Source: CAVQJU01 sp963754955
GTDB lineage: Bacteria; Acidobacteriota; Vicinamibacteria; Vicinamibacterales; CAVVIG01
Reading direction: 5' to 3'
Assembly (NCBI GenBank): GCA_963754955.1
Contig: CAVWHY010000012.1
Span: forward strand, 744,001-808,000
Length of the DNA: 64,000 nucleotides
Shown here: one piece after another, positions 26,798 through 35,962 of the stretch
Position numbering within the stretch: the first letter of the stretch is position 1
Layout of the letters: each line of letters starts with the position of its first letter
The notes under the pieces: generated by a model
Seen by the model: only the letters and a program-made list of their open reading frames with translations
Databases searched by the model: none
What the model was told of the DNA's origin: nothing
Translations under genes and position numbers: made by a program

Positions 26798-28270
26798 CTA
26801 CTTGCTGAGGCGCAGAATCTGGTTCTGAATGCCTTGGAACGCCGCCGAGACGTCCGCGGCCGTCTGCGCGTAGAAGAACTTGCCATCGAGCTGCGCCGGG
26901 TTGTGGTCCGGCGAGGACGGGTCGTTGGCCATGCGCTTGAGGATGTCCGACGACGGCTCCGGGATGGTTCCGAGGAGGTAGGTCACCAGTTCGCCCATGC
27001 CGATGGTGTAGATACGAATCTGGTAATCGCCGCCGGCGTCGCTGCGAGCCTGGTCGGAGATGATCTCCACGAGATTGCGCGCAGCGTTGTTGATGTTGAA
27101 GACCTCGGCGGGATAGCGGCCCGCGTTGTACAGCCCGAGGTGCCGCATCGGCCGCTTCGCGCTCTGGGCGACGCCGTTCACCGTCAGCGCATTCGTGACC
27201 AGCGGAAACTGCGTCGGGATGCCCGGACTCCGGTGGTGCGTGTGCCAGCTCATCATCGTCGCCGGCATGCTCGGGACCTGCGGGATGATGTTCCCCGTTG
27301 GCGGTGTGTAGTTGTTCCAGTTCGAGGGCCTGAGGCTGTAGGCGAACCCGGTGTTGCTGCCGGTCGCGGTGTCGTACAGGCCGTCAATCGCGGGATCGAC
27401 GTGCGTCTGGTCGTCGGGGTCGGGTGGCACTTCCGGGAAGTCCCACGTGCGGAGCGCTCTCGCCGTCCCCGGATTCACGTCCCAGCTCGCGGGCACGCCG
27501 TTGCTGGCGCCGTCGGTGAACAGCACGATGATCCGCAGGCCTGATTGCGTCCCGGTCGGGACCGATCGCAGCTCGTCCCACCCGCGGTACAGCCCCTCCA
27601 CCATGTTCGTGCTGCCGCCCGGCAGGGAGCTCGGCACGTCGTTGACGAGTCCCGATTTGTTGAATCCGCGGCTCGACGGCATCGGGTCGAGGACGGCCGC
27701 GCCGTTGCCGAACGTCAGCAACGCCATGCGATCGCTGTTCTGATCGAACGCGCCGATGAAGTTCCTGACCGCGTCCCTCACGGTGGCCCACTGTGAACCG
27801 ATCGAACTGGACACGTCGAGCACGAGCGACAGGTCCACCATGCGGCGCGTGGCTTCACCCGAGCTCGTGACCGTCAGATCGGTGAAACTCGCGAGCCGCA
27901 TGAACGTTGTCGGCACGGTGGCCGACGCCGTGACCGTCACCGTGTTGACGCCCGTCGCGGCGTTGGTGTTGACGGCGAAGAAACCGGGCGTCGAGGCCGG
28001 GTCCGTCACGGCCGTCGTTCCCAGGTAGCCGGTCGGGAAATTCGCCCTGAACACCCGCTCCGCCTCGGTGCGTGGGCTCCCGCTGTTGAGGCTGCGCGCT
28101 GCCGACAGCGCCGCGCCGTCCACAGCCTTGGTCAGCTGCGCCTTCACCACGTAGGCGCGCCCGGTGTCCACGGCGAGGCCCGTGAACAGCAGCAGCGTGG
28201 TCAACGTGGCCGCCATGTACACGAGCACGAAGCCCTTCTGGCTGGAAAGGTCGGATGTGTGTCTCTTCAT
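26798..28270 (-). CDS. tadG: TadG-like pilus-assembly protein with vWA domain
   Basis: 490-aa protein with an N-terminal prepilin-like region (KGFVLVYMAATLTTLLLFTG, then AVDTGRAYVVKAQLTKAVD), an Ig-like or adhesin-like spacer, and a von Willebrand A domain with the MIDAS start DLSLVLDVSSSIGS and a later DGAS element. Such TadG proteins are tip or accessory components of Tad pili. Start ATG at 28270 follows AGAGG. Last gene of the operon before the terminator. Confidence 0.88.
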   Translation of the reverse strand: MKRHTSDLSSQKGFVLVYMAATLTTLLLFTGLAVDTGRAYVVKAQLTKAVDGAALSAARSLNSGSPRTEAERVFRANFPTGYLGTTAVTDPASTPGFFAVNTNAATGVNTVTVTASATVPTTFMRLASFTDLTVTSSGEATRRMVDLSLVLDVSSSIGSQWATVRDAVRNFIGAFDQNSDRMALLTFGNGAAVLDPMPSSRGFNKSGLVNDVPSSLPGGSTNMVEGLYRGWDELRSVPTGTQSGLRIIVLFTDGASNGVPASWDVNPGTARALRTWDFPEVPPDPDDQTHVDPAIDGLYDTATGSNTGFAYSLRPSNWNNYTPPTGNIIPQVPSMPATMMSWHTHHRSPGIPTQFPLVTNALTVNGVAQSAKRPMRHLGLYNAGRYPAEVFNINNAARNLVEIISDQARSDAGGDYQIRIYTIGMGELVTYLLGTIPEPSSDILKRMANDPSSPDHNPAQLDGKFFYAQTAADVSAAFQGIQNQILRLSK

Positions 28271-28304
28271 GAGCGTCTGCCTCTTCGCGGAAGTCCCGTC
28301 CGCG

Positions 28305-28904
28305 TCAGAAATACGCAATCGAGTAGAGCGACGTGGGCACCGTGATGCCGAAGCGATCGAGCGGCGTGATCAGCGTGTGCCGCGTGAAGATCTCGGTGAC
28401 GTACGTCATCCCGCCGAGCGGCATCTGCGCCGCGTTCGGCAGGTTCGTGACCCGCAGACGCGTGTCGCTGTCGGAGTTGGCGGCAATGTAGTCGGGCGCG
28501 CCGCCGAACGAGCCCGCTCCGGACGTCGTCAGTGCGCTCGCGCCGGGATAGCTGCCGTAGACCAGACGCTGGTAGAGCACCGGCTGGCCATAGTTGGCGG
28601 CGCCGACGGTCTCCACCTTCCGGATGATGGAAAAGATGATTTTCGATGAGCCGTTGGCAAAATTGATCGGCCGGCTGCTCATGCTGGTCATCGCCGTCGC
28701 CGCGTCCTGGAGCGACGAATCGCGGGAGATCAGGTTCGAGCTCTCGCGGGTCATCTTGGTGGCAATATGCGAGTCGAGCAGCGCGTAGCCCAGTTCGGTG
28801 AGTCCGAGCACGAGCACGACGAGGAACGGCAGCACGAGCGCGAACTCCACGATGCTCTGGCCGCGGGAGCTCGAGCGGACAATGCGCGAGGCGAGGGTTC
28901 TCAA
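28305..28904 (-). CDS. TadE-family pseudopilin
   Basis: 199-aa protein with the TadE motif GQSIVEFALVLPFLVVLVLG after about 13 residues; the rest is predicted periplasmic. The start is a TTG at 28904 sharing TTGA with the stop of the previous TadE gene, so translation is probably coupled; longer in-frame starts would run antiparallel into the upstream gene. Processed by CpaA in characterised systems. Confidence 0.85.
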   Translation of the reverse strand: MRTLASRIVRSSSRGQSIVEFALVLPFLVVLVLGLTELGYALLDSHIATKMTRESSNLISRDSSLQDAATAMTSMSSRPINFANGSSKIIFSIIRKVETVGAANYGQPVLYQRLVYGSYPGASALTTSGAGSFGGAPDYIAANSDSDTRLRVTNLPNAAQMPLGGMTYVTEIFTRHTLITPLDRFGITVPTSLYSIAYF

Positions 28905-29398
28905 TTGAACCTCTTTTCGTTCACCATCGACGATTCCACCTGGATATTGAGCTGGCCGCCGGTGAAGAACGGCCTGATCAGCGGCGTCATGAACGTCCAC
29001 GGGTGATTGACCGTGACCTTCTCGATTTCGCCGGGTCCACCCGTTCCGCCGATCCATGCGCCGCCGCCGGCCGGCAGATGGCTGAACGTGAACTCGGCGT
29101 CGGGGATCGTCAGCGTGGGCGTCGCCTGCCGCATCGCCAGCCTGATGGACTGGACGCGCGTCAACGGCGTCCCCGGATTCATCGGGTCGTCCTTCAGGTT
29201 GCCGGTCACGCCGTACCGCGTCGCCTGGCTGACGCCGTTTTCAAGCGCCAGGTAGACGTAGAACATCGTGGCAAACTCCATGATCCCGAAGGTCAGGAGC
29301 AGCAGCAGTGGTGTGATCAATGCGGCCTCGACAAGCGAGCCGCCGCTCGTGTCGCGCAGCCGCGTGAAGAGACGACGGCAGGAAAGACTTCGCGCCAT
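28901..29398 (-). CDS. TadE-family pseudopilin
   Basis: 165-aa protein opening the TadE/TadE/TadG operon. The motif SLVEAALITPLLLLLTFGIM begins about 20 residues in. The remaining sequence is a periplasmic domain. ATG at 29398 follows GAGGA. It is paralogous in layout to the next gene but of low sequence identity. Confidence 0.85.
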   Translation of the reverse strand: MARSLSCRRLFTRLRDTSGGSLVEAALITPLLLLLTFGIMEFATMFYVYLALENGVSQATRYGVTGNLKDDPMNPGTPLTRVQSIRLAMRQATPTLTIPDAEFTFSHLPAGGGAWIGGTGGPGEIEKVTVNHPWTFMTPLIRPFFTGGQLNIQVESSMVNEKRFN

Positions 29399-29413
29399 TT
29401 GAGGTCCTCGTGG

Positions 29414-29429
29414 TGCAGCCATTGTGCCA
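29414..29429 (-). promoter_or_regulatory. Possible sigma-54 promoter for the TadE operon
   Basis: Minus strand TGGCACAATGGCTGCA fits the consensus with one mismatch at -12 (CTGCA for TTGCA). However, the implied start near 29403 leaves only a 5-nt leader and would remove the Shine-Dalgarno. The motif may be real with another start, or it may belong to a shared element also seen at 39345. Confidence 0.35.
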
Positions 29430-29682
29430 AGCGCCGATCGATTACAGCCTTCGCGCTCGAGGCACTGAATCTGTACGTGGCGCCGCGATGCGCGCGGTCG
29501 TGCCTTCGTCGTGCCTGCGTACGCTAAGTAACGTCACACCAGACGCTTGGCCGCGAACGTCGGCGCCGGTCAGACGCAAAAACGTGACGACCTGTTCGTC
29601 GAAGCAGCGGCCGTGATCGACTGTGTGCGGGAGGCGGGCCAACTCAGCCCGGGAAGAAAGTGCAATCGTGGTTACTGTCTCG

Positions 29683-31182
29683 CTACTCGAGCACGCCCGC
29701 GCAGGATGACGGCGGGAGCACCAGCGCCGGAAGGAAGGCCTCCGAACGGGCGAAGAGCGCGGCGTCGCCGTCCCTGAAGACCTGGCGCCAGCGCCGATCT
29801 GTCGCGAGGCGCGACAGCACAGGGCTGTCGGCAGGGACGAGAACGAAGTTCGTCGCGTACCGGAGCGGGGCGTCGAGGTCGGCCTCGCTCGCGTCGTTCA
29901 AGTAGAAATCGAAGTTCTCGACCACCATGCGATCGGGATACAGCGAGATGTTCCGGCCGTCCATCGACACGCGAATCGACGGATACAGCTCCCAGGTGAG
30001 ATACGAGCCCCACCACAGCGGCGCGAAGACGTTCCCGGAAAGACGGTTCGCCTTGAGAAACTCGGTGGCGCTGCAGGGATGGCGGCTGCCGAGGGCTCCG
30101 CCGTCCGCGCTGATGACCGGCTGCGGGCTGCCGAACACGAACATCGCCGTCAGGCACGCCGGCAGGACGGCCAGTCCCTGGAACGCGAACCACACGCGCC
30201 GGAACGCAGCTGATTCGAGGGCGTCCGACGCGAGCCGCGCGATGACCGGCGCCGCCCAGATCGCCGCGAGGGGCACGTGGCGCACCGACACGTAGGCCAT
30301 CACGACCAACGGGACGGCGCTCAGCGCGCAGGCGAGGCGCGTGGTGCGTACGGATGACGGCGCATTTGTGCACGCGAACCACGTCACACCCAGTAGCGCG
30401 GCAGCGATGAGCGTGAGCGTAACGGCCGACCATGCATCGGTGCCGAGGCTCGCCGGGCCCCACTCGAACGTGTACCGCCGGTTAGTGCCATGCGCGAGCT
30501 CCGCGACGACATAGCCCCAGAGCTTCGGGCCCATGGGATTCACGAAGGTGACGGCGACACAGGAACCAAGCGCCGTCCACAGGGGCTTTGTCGGCATCCG
30601 CTGCGATGCGCAGATCGCGATCGCAAGGCCGATGGCCCCCAGGCCGGCGACGAAGCCGCCGTGCAAGTTCGCCCACACGAGCATGACGAGCGGCAGCACC
30701 CAGAGCCTCGCGGGCCGGCCGGCGAGGTGCCGGAACAGCACGGCGACAAACACCGCGAAGAAGGCAAACGTGAATAGCTGCGGGCGGAAGAGGAAGAATC
30801 GCGACACCGCCGACGCGCCCAGCACAAAGATGGGAACCCAGACGTGCGGCTTGCCGCAGGCTGCGATGACGGCGGCGGCCAGGAACGCCAGCGCCGCGCC
30901 GCCGACGACGCACTTCAGCGTGATGAGCCCGATGGGCCCCGCGAAGCGGTAGGCCAGCCACAGCAGCACGTCCGAACCGTACTCGAACGTCACCCAGTGA
31001 AATCCCGCGGAGGTGTAGGCGAACGGATCCTGGGTCGTCAGGCTGCCCTGCTCGACGAACAAACGGCCCGACGCCAGATAGCCGAAGAGATCCGGATCCG
31101 CCCGCCGCATCGAATAGAGGCACACGGCGGCCGCAACGAACGCGACTGCGTGAAGCGCCGCGCGCGTCCTCGTCGAGGTCAT
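29683..31182 (-). CDS. Polytopic membrane protein, glycosyltransferase-like
   Basis: 499-aa protein with about nine or ten hydrophobic helices and a C-terminal soluble domain. An N-terminal DPDLFGYLASGRLFVEQ segment and a loop LHGG (VWANLHGGFVAG) resemble the GT-C-like dolichyl-phosphate/ArnT superfamily. The C-terminal part has WWGSYLTWELYPSIRVSMDG. It is a paralogue of the upstream gene and overlaps its stop by ATGA. No donor or acceptor can be named. Confidence 0.6.
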   Translation of the reverse strand: MTSTRTRAALHAVAFVAAAVCLYSMRRADPDLFGYLASGRLFVEQGSLTTQDPFAYTSAGFHWVTFEYGSDVLLWLAYRFAGPIGLITLKCVVGGAALAFLAAAVIAACGKPHVWVPIFVLGASAVSRFFLFRPQLFTFAFFAVFVAVLFRHLAGRPARLWVLPLVMLVWANLHGGFVAGLGAIGLAIAICASQRMPTKPLWTALGSCVAVTFVNPMGPKLWGYVVAELAHGTNRRYTFEWGPASLGTDAWSAVTLTLIAAALLGVTWFACTNAPSSVRTTRLACALSAVPLVVMAYVSVRHVPLAAIWAAPVIARLASDALESAAFRRVWFAFQGLAVLPACLTAMFVFGSPQPVISADGGALGSRHPCSATEFLKANRLSGNVFAPLWWGSYLTWELYPSIRVSMDGRNISLYPDRMVVENFDFYLNDASEADLDAPLRYATNFVLVPADSPVLSRLATDRRWRQVFRDGDAALFARSEAFLPALVLPPSSCAGVLE

Positions 31183-32576
31183 TGCGCGAGCACGACCCAG
31201 GACGCGTCGCGGTACAGCGCCGACCATCCCGACGAGGACAGCCGTCCTGCGACGGCGGAAGTCGCGGGAAGGTACGCGCACCGGATGTGATGCTCGGCAA
31301 AGGTGGCGGCGTAGTCTCCGGAAGTTTCCACCCGTATCTGATCGAGCACCAGCCTCGGATCGTACGGATCCTGGCGGCCGTCGAGGAACACACGCCTTCC
31401 CGGCTCGAACCAGATCAGATAACCGCCCTCGTCGTAGCGGTTGTACAGGTTGTCGGGGCACTGCCGCAGCGCCCGGAGCGACGCCTCCGGGAGCGGCGTC
31501 CACCGGAGATGATCGACATGAAATCGATACGCATACCCGATCGCCGCGACCGCCATGAAGGTAGCGACCGCCGCCAGCCCCAGATTCAGCGCCGGACGAT
31601 TCCTGCGATCCGACCGGTTCAGCGCGGCGAACGTTCCCTCGGGGAGCAGGCCGCAGATTGCCGGTGCCGCGAACATCAGGAACGGACCGACGTTGCGAAC
31701 CGCCGACAACGCCATCGGCAGCAACACGAGCGCCGGCAGGCAGAGAATTGCCGTCGCGCGGCCCGGCGCGTCAAGCAGACGACGGCGGTTCACAACCAAC
31801 AGGCCGCAGAAGACGACGGCAAGCACCCAGAAGGGCGCCAGCGGTATCTCCGACAACCGGGGCGCGAGCCACTCGTCCAGCGGATACTGGCGAATCCTGG
31901 CGAGCGATTTTGGAATCTCGATCCAGAACGACAGCCCCAGCGGCGTGAGCGTCACGGCTGCCACACACCCCGCGAGTGCCAGCCCGATGGTCCTCAGCGT
32001 GGCGGCCCTCGAAACGCTCGGCTCGTGGAACCACGCCGCCGTCAGGGCGGCCCCCGTCACCACGAGACCGAGCAGCACGCCGCCGTGGCAGTTGGCCCAG
32101 ACGAAGAACAGCGGGATCAACCAGAAGTACCGGCGCCGCAGGACGAGCCATACGGCCAATGGCAGGAAGAGCAATGAGAACGCGTGCGGCCGCGGCGCCC
32201 AGTGTTCGCTGGCCGGGACGAGGCACGGGAGCAGGATCGCGAGTCGCCGCAGCACCGATCCGCCGGCCACATGCCACGTGATGATCCAGGCCGTCACGAT
32301 CACCGCCGCCGCAAACAGGCTGAGCAGCGGCAGGCCGCCAAGACGATAGATGCCGTAGAAGATCACCTGCGACAGCCACTCGTGGTTGGGCCAGAACGCG
32401 CCGGCCGCGGTGTGCGAGTACGTGTCGGTGAGCAGCACGCGCCCCGATGCCCACATGTCGGCCCCGGCGCGCAGCTGCCACCACGTGTCCGACGCCATCG
32501 GTGACAGCGCCGCCGCCAGCACGATCGTCAGAAAGAACAGCGTCGTCGCCAGCGCGCCGAGCGTCCACCTATGCAT
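31179..32576 (-). CDS. Polytopic membrane protein, paralogue of 29683-31182
   Basis: 465 aa with the same architecture. The corresponding motifs are ASDTWWQLRAGADMWASG, FVWANCHGGVLLG, a mid-loop LDEWLAPRL, and RYDEGGYLIWFEPGRRVFLD. The shared layout supports tandem duplication, with the pair transcribed together after the PAP2-like gene. GT-C-like membrane enzyme is the best guess. ATG at 32576 overlaps the PAP2 gene's stop by 8 nt. Confidence 0.6.
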   Translation of the reverse strand: MHRWTLGALATTLFFLTIVLAAALSPMASDTWWQLRAGADMWASGRVLLTDTYSHTAAGAFWPNHEWLSQVIFYGIYRLGGLPLLSLFAAAVIVTAWIITWHVAGGSVLRRLAILLPCLVPASEHWAPRPHAFSLLFLPLAVWLVLRRRYFWLIPLFFVWANCHGGVLLGLVVTGAALTAAWFHEPSVSRAATLRTIGLALAGCVAAVTLTPLGLSFWIEIPKSLARIRQYPLDEWLAPRLSEIPLAPFWVLAVVFCGLLVVNRRRLLDAPGRATAILCLPALVLLPMALSAVRNVGPFLMFAAPAICGLLPEGTFAALNRSDRRNRPALNLGLAAVATFMAVAAIGYAYRFHVDHLRWTPLPEASLRALRQCPDNLYNRYDEGGYLIWFEPGRRVFLDGRQDPYDPRLVLDQIRVETSGDYAATFAEHHIRCAYLPATSAVAGRLSSSGWSALYRDASWVVLAQ

Positions 32577-33538
32577 CGGACGCCAGCAGGCGACGGCCGC
32601 CCCACCGATACGCGGCAATGCTTGCTGCGACGAGCGGGACCGCGGCGACAACGTCGATCGCGTAGTGCACGCCCGTGATGACGGTGGAAAGCGTGAGGCC
32701 CACGTTGAGCGCAATCAGACCGAAGAAGACCGGCCGGCGGTGCCGGAACGCCCACGTCACGAGCAGCACCCCGGCAACGTGAAAGGACGGCACCGACACG
32801 AGGCCCTCGAGTTCCTTGAAGCTCACGACGGTCATCGTGCCATCGTGAAACCCCTGAATCTGCGCGAGCACCTGGGTCATGTCGATCGTGGGGCTGAACC
32901 CGTAGAAGGCGGGTGGGCAGACGGATGGCCAAATCGCAAGGGCCGCAATCGTCGGGATCAAGCACAGGTGGAAATGGAAGGCAAACTCCCAGAGCCGCTC
33001 GCGCTCGCGCAGCACGGCAAGCGCGAGGACCGTCAGGAGCATCTGGGGAGCGAAGGTGCCATACACGATCTTCGCGGCCAGCGCGGCGACCGGATGCACC
33101 CCCGTCCAGGCGGTCATCGCGGGCACGGACACGCCGAGCCGGGCGTCGGCGCGCGCCAGCCAGGGATCCGCCCAGTGCGCACCGAGCGCCAGCGCGCCGT
33201 ACTGGAGCGGTACGAGAACATTCGTGAGCAGGACCATCGCGAACGTGACGAACAGGACTTCAGCGACGAACCATTCCCATCTCGGCGCCGGGCAGGAAGT
33301 AGAAGTTCAGCCACACAACGACGAGCGCAGAAAGCATGGCGGCGCCCGGCCAGACCGTGGACCACTCGATCTCCAGGCGGCCGGCCGAGAACAACGCGAC
33401 GCCCGCGGCGAGCGCTGCCAGGTTCAGGCCGATCAGCAGCTGTCCGAGGGGATTCAGGCCGAGGCGCGTCAGGTCCGGCTGCAGGACGCGAGGGTGAGGG
33501 ACATCCGAGATGGCCTCGCCAGCGCTCCAGACGTCCAT
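32569..33538 (-). CDS. PAP2-superfamily membrane protein (one frameshift)
   Basis: Reconstructed protein of about 323 aa with six or more hydrophobic segments. The C-terminal half carries PAP2-like motifs (LVSVPSFHVAGVLL and TGVHYAIDVVAA), as in phosphatidic acid phosphatase or inositol-phosphorylceramide synthase-type enzymes. A one-base shift near 33280 joins VVVWLNFYFLPG to APRWEWFVAEVLF. The start is ATG 33538 with GGGGGA upstream; a GTG at 33628 would add a hydrophobic segment. The upstream gap 33539-33896 shows no further gene. Confidence 0.65.
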
Positions 33539-33896
33539 TATTTCCCCCGCGGCGGCCAGCCTGCGCTTCCGCAGAAGGGACCACACCGCCAGGAGCACAC
33601 CTACCGCACACACCAACGGAAAGGACACGGGTACGCCGCCTGGTGCAATGCAGGTGCCACGAAAACGGCAGCCGTTTACTTTCTCGCGTGCGCAAAATCC
33701 CGCAAATGTGGACCGCTCGCGCCTCACCGGGCGCGCGCGGCCCACTTTCGTAATCGGACTCGCAGATCCGTTCGCGCCCGCGGCCCCTCGTCGGGACAGG
33801 CCGGAAAGATCCGCGCAAAGATCGACCGATTCGGGCGGAACGGCAATTGCGAAGCCCGAGGCGGGGCAGAGTGTCGCTGGATCAGGAGTGACGCCC

Positions 33897-34169
33897 ATGC
33901 GACGCAATTACAGAGAAATCGTGATGTCGATCGGGGCGGTGGGGCTGCTGCTGCTCGTGCTGATCTCGTTCGATGACAGGGTCAAGCGGGAATTTTCGTT
34001 CCGATGGAACGCCGGGCCCTCTGCCGAAGTAAACGAGTTCGGCCAGACGGCGCGCAAGCTCTCGATGGTTGTCGTGCAGGCGGCGAAGGATCAGGGATTG
34101 GCGCACACGCCCATTCTCGTCTTCGTCTTCGCCGGCACCGTGCTCCTGTTCTTCATGACGCGAACCTGA
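33897..34169 (+). CDS. Small membrane protein with two hydrophobic segments, 90 aa
   Basis: Helices at about 9-23 (MSIGAVGLLLLVLI) and 73-87 (ILVFVFAGTVLLFFM) flank a charged periplasmic or cytoplasmic loop. ATG at 33897 follows AGGAGTG. The next gene starts 4 nt after its stop, so the two probably share a transcript. No family recognised. Confidence 0.6.
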   Translation: MRRNYREIVMSIGAVGLLLLVLISFDDRVKREFSFRWNAGPSAEVNEFGQTARKLSMVVVQAAKDQGLAHTPILVFVFAGTVLLFFMTRT

Positions 34170-34173
34170 ACCG

Positions 34174-35934
34174 ATGTCGCTGATCCTCGCCATCGAACCC
34201 GACCGGCGCCAGGTTGCCCACCTGATAAGCATCGTCCGCCACGTGAAAGGCGCGGAGCTGATCCTGGCGGACACCACGGAGCGCGCCCTCGAGTCGATCG
34301 GCAACAACGTCCCCGACCTGATCCTCGTCCCCGCGCTGCTCTCGCCGTCCGACGATGCCGCGCTGGCGGCGGCTCTGCGCGTGATCGCCACCGCAGCCCA
34401 CGTCCAGATGCTCACAATTCCGACGTTCGCGGCGCCGAAGCCGCAGCAGAAGAAAGGCGTGCTGTCGGCGTTCCGCCGCAAGCCGGCGAACGATGCGCCG
34501 CTCGAGGGCTGCGATCCGACAGTGTTCGCGGAGGAGATCGCGTCCTACCTCGAGCGCGCAAGCCAGGAACGCGCGTCTGCCCAGCTGTACGAGGACGAGC
34601 AGAGCACCTCCCAGCGGAGGGCCCAGGAGGCGCAGCCGATCGAAACGCACGACGTTCGCGAAACGGTCGAAACCGGCCAGAGCGAAACGGTCGAAGAAGA
34701 ACCGGGTTACGTCGTCTCCGAGGAAGACGCGATCGTCGAGGCCTTCAGCCCGGCCTACGAATCGAGTGAGGCAAACGTCGAGGAGGTGTACGCGGCACCG
34801 GAAGAACCCGTCGAGGCGATCGTCGAGCCGGAGACCGTGGCGAAACCGGAGCCTGTCGAGGAACCTGAAGCGACCGTGGCAGCGGTGCAGGAAGCGGAGC
34901 CGCTCGCCGTCGAAGAACCGGAAGCCGAGTACGACAACCCGATTGCGGCGGCCCCAGCCGAGCCGATCGTGGCGCTCGACGACATGATGCCCGTCGCGGA
35001 CCCGGAGCCGGCGTTCGACGATCTGCTGGCCGACTTCGAGCGCGCGAACCTGCCGATGCTCGAAGAGGTTCACGCCGAGGAGTGGATGGCGGAGACCGTC
35101 GACGACGAGAGCGAGATCTCCGATGACGTGGTAGACGACCTCGACATCGACCTTTCGATCGAGCTCGACGCTGTGCTCCAGACCGAGGCACTCAAACCGT
35201 TCGAGCCCGTCGTCCCCGTCGAGCGCTTCGAGCCGTTTCCGCTGGCGGCCTGGCAAGCGTGGCCGCGGCTCGACTGGACGCCTCCGGAAAAGCCCGCGAC
35301 GCTCGACGCGCACGCCGGCAACGGTAACGGCAAGGGCAACGGACACCACCAGCCCGCCGCATCCGAGGCCGAGGCCTCGATCGTCGAAGACTTCGATCAG
35401 GTCGCAGAGTTCGAAGAGGCGCTCGAGGCCGAGGAATCGCTGCAGCCGTTCGAGCCGGTCCTGCCCGGCGAGCGCGTGGAGCCGATGCCCATGGCCGCGT
35501 GGCACGTGTGGCCCCGGCTCGAGGGCGTCGCGGCCGAGGCGTATCAGGAGCCGATCGCTCCGCGGAAAGCCGCGGCGAAACCCGAATGGGTCGAGCTCAT
35601 GCGATCGCTGCGCGAGGATATCGCCCGCCGTCGAGCCGAGCTCGCCGCATCGGGGCCCGTTGCACCACCGGCGCAGAAGCCCCAGCGCGCGAAGCCCGCC
35701 GAGGCGCGCGTGAAGCCGGCGAAGCTCGCGCCTGCGCCGGCGCCGGCAGCTGCACCTCAGCCTGCGCCCGAAGCGGCGCAGATGGACGAGAAGAAGCCAC
35801 GGCCGAAACGGACGCGCCCGATCGAGGACGAATGGGGCCTGTTCGATCCGGAGCAGTGCGGCTTCGCGGCGCTGCTCGACAAGCTGGACGAGATCACCGT
35901 CACACCGCCGAACGCGCGCCGCCCGGAACGATAG
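34174..35934 (+). CDS. Long acidic protein with receiver-like N-terminus and Trp/Pro repeats
   Basis: 586 aa. Residues 1-90 resemble a degenerate receiver (MSLILAIEPDRRQVAHLISI, later PDLILVPALLSPSDDAA). Residues about 100-320 are highly acidic and Glu/Pro-rich, so probably disordered. Two copies of a motif of about 28 residues occur near 347 and 429, of the form PFEPV-x-P-x-ER-x-EP followed by AAW-x-x-WPRL. The C-terminus has a Lys/Pro/Ala-rich stretch and ends EDEWGLFDPEQCGFAALLDK. It could be a scaffold or regulatory protein; no enzymatic domain is visible. Confidence 0.55.
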   Translation: MSLILAIEPDRRQVAHLISIVRHVKGAELILADTTERALESIGNNVPDLILVPALLSPSDDAALAAALRVIATAAHVQMLTIPTFAAPKPQQKKGVLSAFRRKPANDAPLEGCDPTVFAEEIASYLERASQERASAQLYEDEQSTSQRRAQEAQPIETHDVRETVETGQSETVEEEPGYVVSEEDAIVEAFSPAYESSEANVEEVYAAPEEPVEAIVEPETVAKPEPVEEPEATVAAVQEAEPLAVEEPEAEYDNPIAAAPAEPIVALDDMMPVADPEPAFDDLLADFERANLPMLEEVHAEEWMAETVDDESEISDDVVDDLDIDLSIELDAVLQTEALKPFEPVVPVERFEPFPLAAWQAWPRLDWTPPEKPATLDAHAGNGNGKGNGHHQPAASEAEASIVEDFDQVAEFEEALEAEESLQPFEPVLPGERVEPMPMAAWHVWPRLEGVAAEAYQEPIAPRKAAAKPEWVELMRSLREDIARRRAELAASGPVAPPAQKPQRAKPAEARVKPAKLAPAPAPAAAPQPAPEAAQMDEKKPRPKRTRPIEDEWGLFDPEQCGFAALLDKLDEITVTPPNARRPER

Positions 35935-35962
35935 CTTCTTCGCCGTTTGTTATGATGCCCCG

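Noticed and set aside
29399..29682. Hidden gene in the gap after the TadE operon start
   Set aside because: No frame shows coding features; only the sigma-54-like element stands out.
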